DNA of 9,625 nt. Source: Lachnospiraceae bacterium. GTDB lineage: Bacteria; Bacillota; Clostridia; Lachnospirales; Lachnospiraceae. The first letter of the stretch is position 1. The number at the start of each line of letters is the position of its first letter. This document shows positions 1 through 6,199 of this stretch, one piece after another. A model generated the notes under the pieces. The model saw nothing but the letters and a program-made list of their open reading frames with translations, had not been told where the DNA came from and did not search any database. Location of the stretch: the NCBI GenBank assembly GCA_016297945.1, contig JAEDFR010000090.1, positions 1 to 9,625 on the forward strand, written 5' to 3'. The position numbers and the translations under genes were made by a program.

Positions 1-1
1 C

Positions 2-109
2 GAATATATCAATAAATATAAAGCGGCATCGAAGGAAAGTATTTCGATAGCAAAGAGTTTGATAAAGACAGAAGAAGATTTTATGTGTGATTTAAAAAAA
101 TTTATATAA
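2..109 (+). CDS. 3' end of an unidentified gene (partial)
   Basis: An open frame enters from the left edge and ends at TAA (107-109), giving 35 C-terminal residues. The tail is rich in Lys, Ile, Ser and Glu, ends in DLKKFI, and shows no recognisable motif. It is followed by about 100 bases of A/T-rich sequence and then a strong terminator, which fits the end of a plus-strand transcription unit. The other frame starting at base 1 stops within five codons. No function can be assigned, and a chance open frame of this length is possible. Confidence 0.5.
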   Translation, partial: EYINKYKAASKESISIAKSLIKTEEDFMCDLKKFI

Positions 110-205
110 TATTTTCAATGATGTAAAGGGAAAAATGTCAGAAGATGAAATGAATTTGATATAAGTAACCCAGGAATAATATATAAGGGAAAGAATATGT
201 ATGCA

Positions 206-253
206 AAAAACCATCTGGTACTTTTGAGATTGTCTTAGTATCAGATGGTTTTT
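206..253. terminator. Bidirectional rho-independent terminator
   Basis: AAAAACCATCTGGTACT (206-222) pairs with AGTATCAGATGGTTTTT (237-253) over 17 bp with one G-U wobble, around a 14-base loop. The A tract on the left (205-210) and the T tract on the right (249-253) give a U-run on both strands. It can therefore end both the plus-strand gene finishing at 109 and the minus-strand operon finishing at 261. The convergent layout supports this reading. Confidence 0.9.
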
Positions 254-260
254 ATGCTAA

Positions 261-1562
261 TTAACAGGTGAAAAATTTCTCGGATAGTTCGCAAAGGGCA
301 ACCTGATCGCGGATTGCAATCAACTCTCTTGCAGAATGCATGGATAAAAGAAATACTCCCGCGTCTACACAAGGGATACATAAGGACGAGCTGATTACGG
401 TTCCCAAAGTTGAGCCACCACGCTGATCGGAACGGTTTACGAATTTGGCATAAGGAATCCCATGCTTTTCACAAATTGCCTGAATGATGCTGGTATAGCT
501 TGAATCGGTTGCATAGGACTGCCTTGCAGAAAGCTTGATACAGACACCATCACCCAGACAGAGACGATTGGTTGGGTCATTTTTGTCCGTATAAGCAGGA
601 TGCAGTGCATGTGCCACGTCCAGGGATAAGCAAAGGCCGTTATTAAGGCTGCAATACAGGGCTTCTTTTTCCAAGGACAGACAGGTAAAAATACGTTCCA
701 AAATCTGTTCTGTAATGCGGGAATTCGCGCCTTGTTTACTCATATTGCCGATTTCTTCATTGTTGTAAAATGCGGAAATGCAGATTAAGTCATTATTGGT
801 ATTGGCAGAACAAATTGCATCCAGCGCGGAAAGAATTCCTGAACTGTTATCGATTCTGGGTGCTGAGAAAAGTTCATCATTTATTCCGACCGTTTCACAA
901 GAATCACAGTTGTATAAAAACAGTTCGTAGTCGAGAATATCTTCTTTTTCACAGTCAAGATTTTGGGCCAGATAAGCGGCAAAATCCGTGCACTCTTTTT
1001 TCTCTTCCAGCATCCAGAGTGGTAACAGATGAGTCTGCGGATTTAGCTTTAGTTCGGAGTTGATGTTCTTATCCATGTGGATGGCAAGTCCGGGGATAAT
1101 GGCAACCGGTTTCTGACTGTCAAAGAGTTGGATGCGCGGTGAAAACGGATCATCAGATTTCATGCAGACTTTGCCGGCGATACCTAAAGGTCTGTCAATC
1201 CAGGTATGGTATACTGCACCACCGTAGGGTTCGGTATTTAAACGGACATACTTTTCGTTGGTGATGACCGGATTGGGTTTGATCACAAAGCCGGGCCAGT
1301 CTGTATGTGCCGTGATCATGCGTACCTTTGGAAGGTTTTGAGCGGATACATTTTGGCCGATGGTAACGGCTAAAAGCGTCGAATCAAAAACCCGGATAAC
1401 ATATTTTCCACCCTTTTCCAGTATAAAAGGTTCTTTTAATGTGAGGGGGGAAAAACCGTTTTGTGTCAGTTGTTCCATGATATAGAAACAACAATGCAAG
1501 GGGGAATGTGCCGCGTGGATTAATTTTGAAAGTTCTTTTTGGATTATGGGTTCTGTTTTCAT
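261..1562 (-). CDS. apeB: M18 family aminopeptidase (zinc, aspartyl-aminopeptidase type)
   Basis: Cytoplasmic metallopeptidase that removes N-terminal residues, in this family typically acidic ones, using two metal ions. The 433 residues match the usual bacterial M18 length and the family blocks appear in order: AHTDWPGF at 85-92 (H86, D88), EPYGGAVYHTWIDRP at 111-125, SAPRIDNSSG at 233-242 (bridging D238), YNNEEIG at 266-272 (catalytic E269, ligand E270), SLDVAHA at 313-319 (D315), RSDQRGGSTLG at 377-387 and SMHSARE at 407-413 (H409). All expected metal and catalytic residues are present, so it should be active. There is no signal peptide. AGGAGG lies 5 bases before the ATG, and the start overlaps the stop of the upstream membrane-protein gene by ATGA, suggesting translational coupling. 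It is last in its operon, just before the terminator. Trp at position 89 replaces the Ser I expect after HTD. Substrate preference is inferred from the family. Confidence 0.93.
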   Translation of the reverse strand: MKTEPIIQKELSKLIHAAHSPLHCCFYIMEQLTQNGFSPLTLKEPFILEKGGKYVIRVFDSTLLAVTIGQNVSAQNLPKVRMITAHTDWPGFVIKPNPVITNEKYVRLNTEPYGGAVYHTWIDRPLGIAGKVCMKSDDPFSPRIQLFDSQKPVAIIPGLAIHMDKNINSELKLNPQTHLLPLWMLEEKKECTDFAAYLAQNLDCEKEDILDYELFLYNCDSCETVGINDELFSAPRIDNSSGILSALDAICSANTNNDLICISAFYNNEEIGNMSKQGANSRITEQILERIFTCLSLEKEALYCSLNNGLCLSLDVAHALHPAYTDKNDPTNRLCLGDGVCIKLSARQSYATDSSYTSIIQAICEKHGIPYAKFVNRSDQRGGSTLGTVISSSLCIPCVDAGVFLLSMHSARELIAIRDQVALCELSEKFFTC

Positions 1563-4500
1563 AATAACCTCCTGCTCTTGGTTAAAGTATAATATCGATA
1601 ATCATCACAGACATTTTTTAGCAACACCGTTTTGCCCATAGGATATGACGGATCATAAACGGACAGATAGATTTCACAGTTAGCATGTGCTAAATAGTAT
1701 TCGTTTATGCCTATCGGAAGAAGCCATTTTCCCTCTTCATAATCAGCATAGATACAACGATAATCGGATGTACAATCCTGTTCTTTTTCAAAACCGATAC
1801 AGAATACGGTGTCTTTTGAAAGCGGAATGTCAAATTCCTGCATGAGTTTTTCTCTGTTTAATGTAACATATAAGAAATCATCCTTTGTGTCACAATTTGT
1901 CAACGTATTGGATAAATGATCCAGATTGGCGGCAAGTACTGCCGGAACTTTTGCCAAATAAACAGATTTGGAAAAAGGTGTTTCTTTATGCAAAGCCGCA
2001 TCTTGCATAATTTCATTATAAGAATTCTCGCCATAGAGACTGCTGTAGATTTCTTTTGGAAGATAAAATTCGGTCAGTTGGTCAAATACATAGCCATGGT
2101 CCATAATCAAGCGATACAGATAATAATTATTTAAGGGGATGATATCACTGCCGATTACAGTATGCTCATTGATAAAGGGGACAACACCACAGGCAGCCTC
2201 AAAGCTTTTGGCAAGCGATACTTTTCCGGAATAAGGAACCTTTTCATCTAAGAGGAAGTAATACAGCTGTCCGCTGTCTAAGCCAAGTACTTGTACAGAA
2301 GGATCAGCAAATTTTAAGATTGCAAGCTGGTTTTGATATTGATACAGCTTAGAAAGTGTATCTTTTTCTATAAAGCCGTTTCCAAGGCGGGAAAAAGCCT
2401 GTCGGTTTTCTTCTGAAATAAGAACGGCATTGTCCGGCATGGGTGTCGGAAAGAAGTTAGCGCTATATTCCCCAATCACAGAAGAAGCACTGTTTGTGAC
2501 ACCATCAGGAGTGGGAAACTGATAGTCCTGCATAGTATGAAAACCAGCCATTCCGATTCCGACAGAAAGTGCAAGCATGGCATAGGAAGCATGATGCGAC
2601 TGAAAAATATCTTTTTTGTAGCGGATGAAAAGAATGGGAAGAAAAATACCAAAAAACCATAGAAAGATATGGCCGCTTCTGGAAAACAGTCTGCAGACCC
2701 AGCCTTCATCCATAATCACCAGTGTATAGGTATAGCAGACCGGTAACAGTATCAGGCATGCACAAAGACCAAAAAATACCGGTGACAGAAAAGCTTGAAA
2801 AGAATGACCGTTTTGGACATAGTTTTTACGGATATAGGTGCACAAGAGCAACAGACAAATCCAGATTAGAGCCATAGGTGTTAAAAAGCGAATTGCATAA
2901 TAAAAACAAGTGCGAAGATATTCTGAAAATTCGTGACCGGAAAAATAGGGTATAAACCAATCAGGAACAGTAATGTCAGATAAAGCCAATCCGTCTGCAA
3001 GTAAAGTCTGATGAGAATAAGAAAGTACGTGGCTGGCCATGCGAATTAGTAAGGGAATGCTAACAATAATCGGAGTCAAAAGGAGTAAGGTTTCAATATA
3101 AAAAGATTTTTTTTGAATTTCATGGACAAGTCCTTTTTCTTTGCAAAAAGAATAGAAAACTGCCAATGCATAAGGTATACCGGCACAGATTACGGCCAGA
3201 CCGAAAAGCGGATAGTAAAGACCGGAAAGAAAACCGCAGAAAACATAGGAATAGAGAAACCGTCGTTTGTTTTCCCGGATTTCGGGCAACATGAGAAAGA
3301 GTAAAACCGGAAGTATAATCCAGGTACGACAATAAACCGGCATATGAAATAAAAAAGTAAACATCAGGGTATAGAATGCCGGGATGTGTTTGCGGATGAG
3401 TACAATGATAAGAACGGCAAATAATATCATAGTCAGTACAAAAGAGGCAAAAAAAGTGGTTGCCTGATTGTCGAATAGAATTGCATTAATAAATCCCGGA
3501 ATCATAGGAAAGAAACCGGAAACCGGAGCATAGTCTCCATATGCCTGCATGGAATGATTGACAATCTGGGAAAAAGGCAGCATCTGTTCGCCATAATGAT
3601 GCAAATCCGTAGGGACCATCATAGTAGCAGGGATAAAGGAGCCATATAGAAAAATGGAAAGAATGGAAGAAAGCGATATCGGAAAAGCCTCACGCTTTTC
3701 TTTCCTCTGAAAAAATGCTGTGGCAAAGATAATGTATAGAGCAATTATAATAGTCACAATACAGATGATATACGGTATAGGCAGAGAAAGATTCTGTAAA
3801 GTTCCCTGATACTGATAGGTGTTTTTGAGAAAAATACACAAAAGCAAAGGTAAAGGAATCTGGAGTATCAAAAGTAACGGATAGGAAACGGACGGCTTTA
3901 TCCGAAGGTGTTTTTTGATAAAGATGATAAGGCACAAAATTGTTGTAGGAATAAGAAATAATAATAAATCATTTTGAAGGAGTGAAAAACTGTTTGAATT
4001 CAGAAAGGTTGTTAGTCCTGTCAAACTTAGTATGGTGGCAAATGACTGTAAATCAAAATATAAAAACAGATATAATGCAATATACTTGTATGCAGTTTCT
4101 TTAAAAAGAAGAAGCAAGATATAGAACAGAGCAGAAAACAACCAGAGATAAGTTACCTCTTTTGCATATAGGATGGTTTGCAGAAAAGCCGGCACAAATA
4201 AAAGCAGACCATAAATGACATACTTTTCATTACACTTCCCATTATACTTCTCATCATTTTTTTTATCATATTTCTCATTGCTTTTTGTGGCTTTTGCAGA
4301 TACATCTTTTTTCTTTTGCAAATAATGAGAAAGAACGGATAGGCCCAGACAGAGAAAGCATCCAATCCAGGTTAAATTCCAGAAGAGGTGCCATTCGCCG
4401 GTTTTGTTGCTGCCGCCGAGTGCAATATTATCAATAATCAGATCGGTAAGCACAGGGTAACCCTCAAAGGCAGAGTCTTTGAGCGCAAGATAGAGAATGG

Positions 4501-4606
4501 CTGTTATAATACATACAATCAGAAAGATTGCCGGAGCGGAAAGAAAGGATAACGAATACTTCCGGTTGTTATTGTGCAGTTGGTTTTTTATTTCTTTGGT
4601 ATCCAT
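1559..4606 (-). CDS. Large polytopic membrane protein, GT-C glycosyltransferase-like
   Basis: This 1015-residue protein has many hydrophobic helices (for example about 22-42, 73-94, 129-146, 152-190, 213-230, 240-260, 276-298, 385-404, 449-487, 503-522, 566-590, 603-632, 646-661, 673-690). A soluble domain of about 320 residues follows (about 695-1015). An acidic/aromatic loop at 333-364 (TDLHHYGEQ then YGDYAPVSGF) resembles the first outer loop of GT-C enzymes that use lipid-linked sugars, where D334 and E340 would be candidate catalytic residues. This is a resemblance, not a firm family match. A polar stretch at about 108-128 repeats a NEKY/DEKY unit. The gene lies 44 bases after the GT2 glycosyltransferase, with a weak AGAGG site before the ATG, and overlaps the aminopeptidase by 4 bases. 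The context suggests transfer of sugar to an envelope glycan, lipid or protein. A flippase-like or polymerase role is the main alternative. Confidence 0.75.
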   Translation of the reverse strand: MDTKEIKNQLHNNNRKYSLSFLSAPAIFLIVCIITAILYLALKDSAFEGYPVLTDLIIDNIALGGSNKTGEWHLFWNLTWIGCFLCLGLSVLSHYLQKKKDVSAKATKSNEKYDKKNDEKYNGKCNEKYVIYGLLLFVPAFLQTILYAKEVTYLWLFSALFYILLLLFKETAYKYIALYLFLYFDLQSFATILSLTGLTTFLNSNSFSLLQNDLLLFLIPTTILCLIIFIKKHLRIKPSVSYPLLLILQIPLPLLLCIFLKNTYQYQGTLQNLSLPIPYIICIVTIIIALYIIFATAFFQRKEKREAFPISLSSILSIFLYGSFIPATMMVPTDLHHYGEQMLPFSQIVNHSMQAYGDYAPVSGFFPMIPGFINAILFDNQATTFFASFVLTMILFAVLIIVLIRKHIPAFYTLMFTFLFHMPVYCRTWIILPVLLFLMLPEIRENKRRFLYSYVFCGFLSGLYYPLFGLAVICAGIPYALAVFYSFCKEKGLVHEIQKKSFYIETLLLLTPIIVSIPLLIRMASHVLSYSHQTLLADGLALSDITVPDWFIPYFSGHEFSEYLRTCFYYAIRFLTPMALIWICLLLLCTYIRKNYVQNGHSFQAFLSPVFFGLCACLILLPVCYTYTLVIMDEGWVCRLFSRSGHIFLWFFGIFLPILFIRYKKDIFQSHHASYAMLALSVGIGMAGFHTMQDYQFPTPDGVTNSASSVIGEYSANFFPTPMPDNAVLISEENRQAFSRLGNGFIEKDTLSKLYQYQNQLAILKFADPSVQVLGLDSGQLYYFLLDEKVPYSGKVSLAKSFEAACGVVPFINEHTVIGSDIIPLNNYYLYRLIMDHGYVFDQLTEFYLPKEIYSSLYGENSYNEIMQDAALHKETPFSKSVYLAKVPAVLAANLDHLSNTLTNCDTKDDFLYVTLNREKLMQEFDIPLSKDTVFCIGFEKEQDCTSDYRCIYADYEEGKWLLPIGINEYYLAHANCEIYLSVYDPSYPMGKTVLLKNVCDDYRYYTLTKSRRLL

Positions 4607-4650
4607 AGCAGGGACCTCTGTATCTGTCGTAGGGTTTCTGGTATTCTGTG

Positions 4651-5694
4651 TTATCGGAAATAGATTCTGACAGCACAGAAAATCAGAAAATACAAATGAT
4701 GTTTCATGAAAAAAAGAAACAGTTTTTCTGCCGCAGTCAGCTTTGGCATGTCGTAGACGCTAAGAGCATGTACGACGTCCGGATCGGTGCATACACTTTT
4801 CATATCAGCGCGATGTTCCGAATACGGAGCTGCTTTCTTTTTATATATACCGCCTTTGACATGTAAGACCGTAAGGCAGAGAAAGTCGTTCCAGATCTGG
4901 GTTTCAAAATCGAAATTGTTTTTCTGTCGGCTGATGCGTAACAGATTTTCTTTCATAACTTTGATTTTATCCATATAGCTGCTGTCATACCGCATAGTCA
5001 TGGAAGCATCATTCATGTAATAGTTGTAAGGAAAGAAATCTTTTAGTACTACTACTTTTTCTGCATCTAAAAACATGCAGAGAGAAAACTGGAAATCTTC
5101 TCCGATAGAAACGGAATCGCTACACAAATCCAGATTTTTTAAAACCAGATCGGTGCGTACCAGTTTGGTGACCCGGTTTGGATGCAGATGACGTCCCATA
5201 AAGCTTCCGTCATTAATGAGCACCGGAAACATGGAATTCTTCAGTTCTTCAGGAGAAAAAACATCTATGGGAAAATCCATCTGGTCATCCCATTCTTTGT
5301 GACTGTTGTTTTCATAGACATGATGAAGACCGCAGCAGGCAATGTCTGCATTTTCCCGCGTAATACGTACAAACAATTTTTCATACATATCCGGATTGAT
5401 ATAATCATCGCTGTCGACATAGCCGGTATAGCGGCCTCTGGCAATTCTGCTGCCTGCCTTCCATGCGGAAGTCAGACCTCCGTTTTCTTTGTGAAGAACA
5501 ACGACTTTTTCCGGATATTTTTTTGCATAAGAGTCACATATAATAGCAGAACGGTCATTACTCCCATCATCGACTAAGATAATTTCGATGTTGGTAAGAG
5601 TTTGTGCCAGAACACTTTCCATGCAGCGGTCTAAATATTGTTCCATGTTATATACGGGAATGACGATACTTACGTCAAATAAATAAGAATCCAT
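4651..5694 (-). CDS. GT2 family glycosyltransferase
   Basis: A GT-A fold, inverting-type enzyme that transfers a sugar from a nucleotide donor, probably at the inner face of the membrane. Numbered from the chosen start (347 residues), the N-terminal hallmark is VSIVIPVYN at 8-16, followed by ILVDDGSND at 39-47, ENGGLTSAW at 70-78 and the metal-binding DSDD at 94-97. The acceptor-side acidic GED lies at 198-200. The C-terminus has a hydrophobic/basic stretch (about 322-347) suited to membrane association. The donor and acceptor sugars cannot be told. The ATG at 5694 is chosen because AAAGGAAA (5705-5712) precedes it and the GT2 domain begins right after it. An in-frame ATG at 5739 adds 15 residues, has no ribosome binding site and lies in repeat DNA. 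It is first in the minus-strand operon with the GT-C-like gene and the aminopeptidase. Confidence 0.92.
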   Translation of the reverse strand: MDSYLFDVSIVIPVYNMEQYLDRCMESVLAQTLTNIEIILVDDGSNDRSAIICDSYAKKYPEKVVVLHKENGGLTSAWKAGSRIARGRYTGYVDSDDYINPDMYEKLFVRITRENADIACCGLHHVYENNSHKEWDDQMDFPIDVFSPEELKNSMFPVLINDGSFMGRHLHPNRVTKLVRTDLVLKNLDLCSDSVSIGEDFQFSLCMFLDAEKVVVLKDFFPYNYYMNDASMTMRYDSSYMDKIKVMKENLLRISRQKNNFDFETQIWNDFLCLTVLHVKGGIYKKKAAPYSEHRADMKSVCTDPDVVHALSVYDMPKLTAAEKLFLFFMKHHLYFLIFCAVRIYFR

Positions 5695-5735
5695 TTGATT
5701 TTTATTTCCTTTCGGTGCCAAAATGTTTTTTGCCA

Positions 5736-5780
5736 CCATGATACCAACGGATTGCTACGCACTTTGTGCTCTCGTAATCC
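5736..5780 (+). repeat. Direct repeat, copy 1 (45 bases)
   Basis: It is identical to 5870-5914 over 45 bases except one T/C difference (5775 versus 5909). It contains GGATTGC (5749-5755) facing GTAATCC (5774-5780), and an inner GCAC/GTGC stem with a TTT loop (5759-5769). It forms the left part of the first structured element. The extended in-frame reading of the GT2 gene runs into this repeat, which argues against that start. Confidence 0.95.
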
Positions 5781-5873
5781 ACGCACACCTCATACTACCA
5801 TAAAATGCCGTATTTACGACATTTTATTCCGTATTCGGTGTTCGGCGTGTCAATAAATATAATTTGGTGCCAT
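5738..5873 (+). other. Structured element 1 (MITE-like or RNA-like)
   Basis: The ends ATGATACCA (5738-5746) and TGGTGCCAT (5865-5873) pair at 8 of 9 positions (one wobble, one mismatch). Inside are two arms. The first is the repeat hairpin 5749-5780. The second is a long interrupted hairpin (5781-5848): ACGC and ACACC against GGTGT and GCGT, ATAC against GTAT, then ATAAAATG (5800-5807) against CATTTTAT (5820-5827) with an inner CGT/ACG. The whole would fold as a three-way junction. It abuts the second element, sharing two bases. Whether it acts as RNA or is only mobile-element debris is unknown. It lies in the leader of the minus-strand operon. Confidence 0.6.
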
Positions 5874-5914
5874 GATACCAACGGATTGCTACGCACTTTG
5901 TGCTCTCGCAATCC
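5870..5914 (+). repeat. Direct repeat, copy 2 (45 bases)
   Basis: Second copy of the 45-base module, offset by 134 bases from the first and in the same orientation. GGATTGC (5883-5889) pairs perfectly with GCAATCC (5908-5914), with the inner GCAC/GTGC stem at 5893-5903. The only change from copy 1 turns a G-U pair into a G-C pair on the plus-strand transcript. Confidence 0.95.
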
Positions 5915-6026
5915 TAAAACATTCGAAATCCGCCCTAATCGGGCTACTTTCTCATGTTTTGTGGGTCCCAAGGTCATACTTTTTCATGTAAACATGAAAA
6001 GTATGACTTTTGGACCCTGGTATCAT
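5872..6026 (+). other. Structured element 2 (MITE-like or RNA-like)
   Basis: This 155-base element is bounded by perfect 9-base inverted ends, ATGATACCA (5872-5880) and TGGTATCAT (6018-6026). Between them are three arms: the repeat hairpin (5883-5914); a hairpin with AAAACAT (5916-5922) against ATGTTTT (5954-5960), GAAA/TTTC, and a GCCC/GGGC tip (5932-5944); and a long hairpin (5963-6017). Nearly every base can be assigned to this four-way junction. The short open frames crossing it on both strands look like by-products of the symmetry. No transposase is nearby and I see no clear target-site duplication. Confidence 0.65.
5963..6017. repeat. Long inverted repeat (hairpin)
   Basis: GGGTCC (5963-5968) pairs with GGACCC (6012-6017). 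AAG/TTT gives two A-U pairs and a wobble, and GTCATACTTTTTCATG (5973-5988) pairs with CATGAAAAGTATGAC (5993-6007) with one bulged T, closing on a TAAA loop. The stem has about 24 pairs. No U tract follows on the plus strand, so it is not a typical intrinsic terminator. It is the terminal arm of element 2. Confidence 0.9.
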
Positions 6027-6129
6027 TATATAAGAAGATGCATGGTTTCGCAATTGTTGAAAATATAGTATGATGTAAGTATCAGGTATGATTTGTAATA
6101 GTGATTAGTCGAATTGCAAATAATGCTTA

Positions 6130-6157
6130 TTGACATTCAAAACACCGGGAACATAAT
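6130..6157 (+). promoter_or_regulatory. Sigma-A-type promoter for the VWA-AAA-LRR operon
   Basis: TTGACA (6130-6135) is followed after 16 bases by CATAAT (6152-6157), matching five of six bases of the -10 consensus. Transcription would start near 6164, leaving a leader of about 36 bases before the ATG at 6200. The upstream stretch 6027-6129 is A/T-rich and contains GTATGAT twice (6068-6074 and 6086-6092), 18 bases apart, but no clear operator. Confidence 0.7.
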
Positions 6158-6199
6158 AAAATGGTGAGAATGTGATGAAAAGAGGAGCAAAGTATTGTT

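Noticed and set aside
770..1063. 97-codon open frame antisense to the aminopeptidase
   Set aside because: The opposite strand carries all M18 motifs, and this frame has no recognisable content.
5182..5577. 131-codon open frame on the plus strand inside the GT2 gene
   Set aside because: It is antisense to a convincing GT2 domain and shows no motif of its own.
5821..5853. Minus-strand promoter with TTGACA (5853-5848) and TAAAAT (5826-5821) for the GT2 operon
   Set aside because: The 21-base spacer is too long for a normal sigma-A promoter and both boxes fall inside the structured arm of element 1. The true promoter of this operon was not identified.
5736..5914. CRISPR array
   Set aside because: There are only two repeat copies, the interval between them is itself structured, and no cas genes are in the window.
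5795..5977. 60-codon open frame on the minus strand across the two elements
   Set aside because: It runs through the hairpins and direct repeat, has no ribosome binding site that I see, and is explained by the symmetry of the repeat DNA.
5738..6026. T-box or known metabolite riboswitch
   Set aside because: I see no T-box sequence, no terminator with a U tract just before either gene, and no arrangement matching a riboswitch class I know.
5805..6068. 87-codon open frame on the plus strand across the same region
   Set aside because: Its translation follows the inverted repeats and shows no domain; the structure explains the region better.
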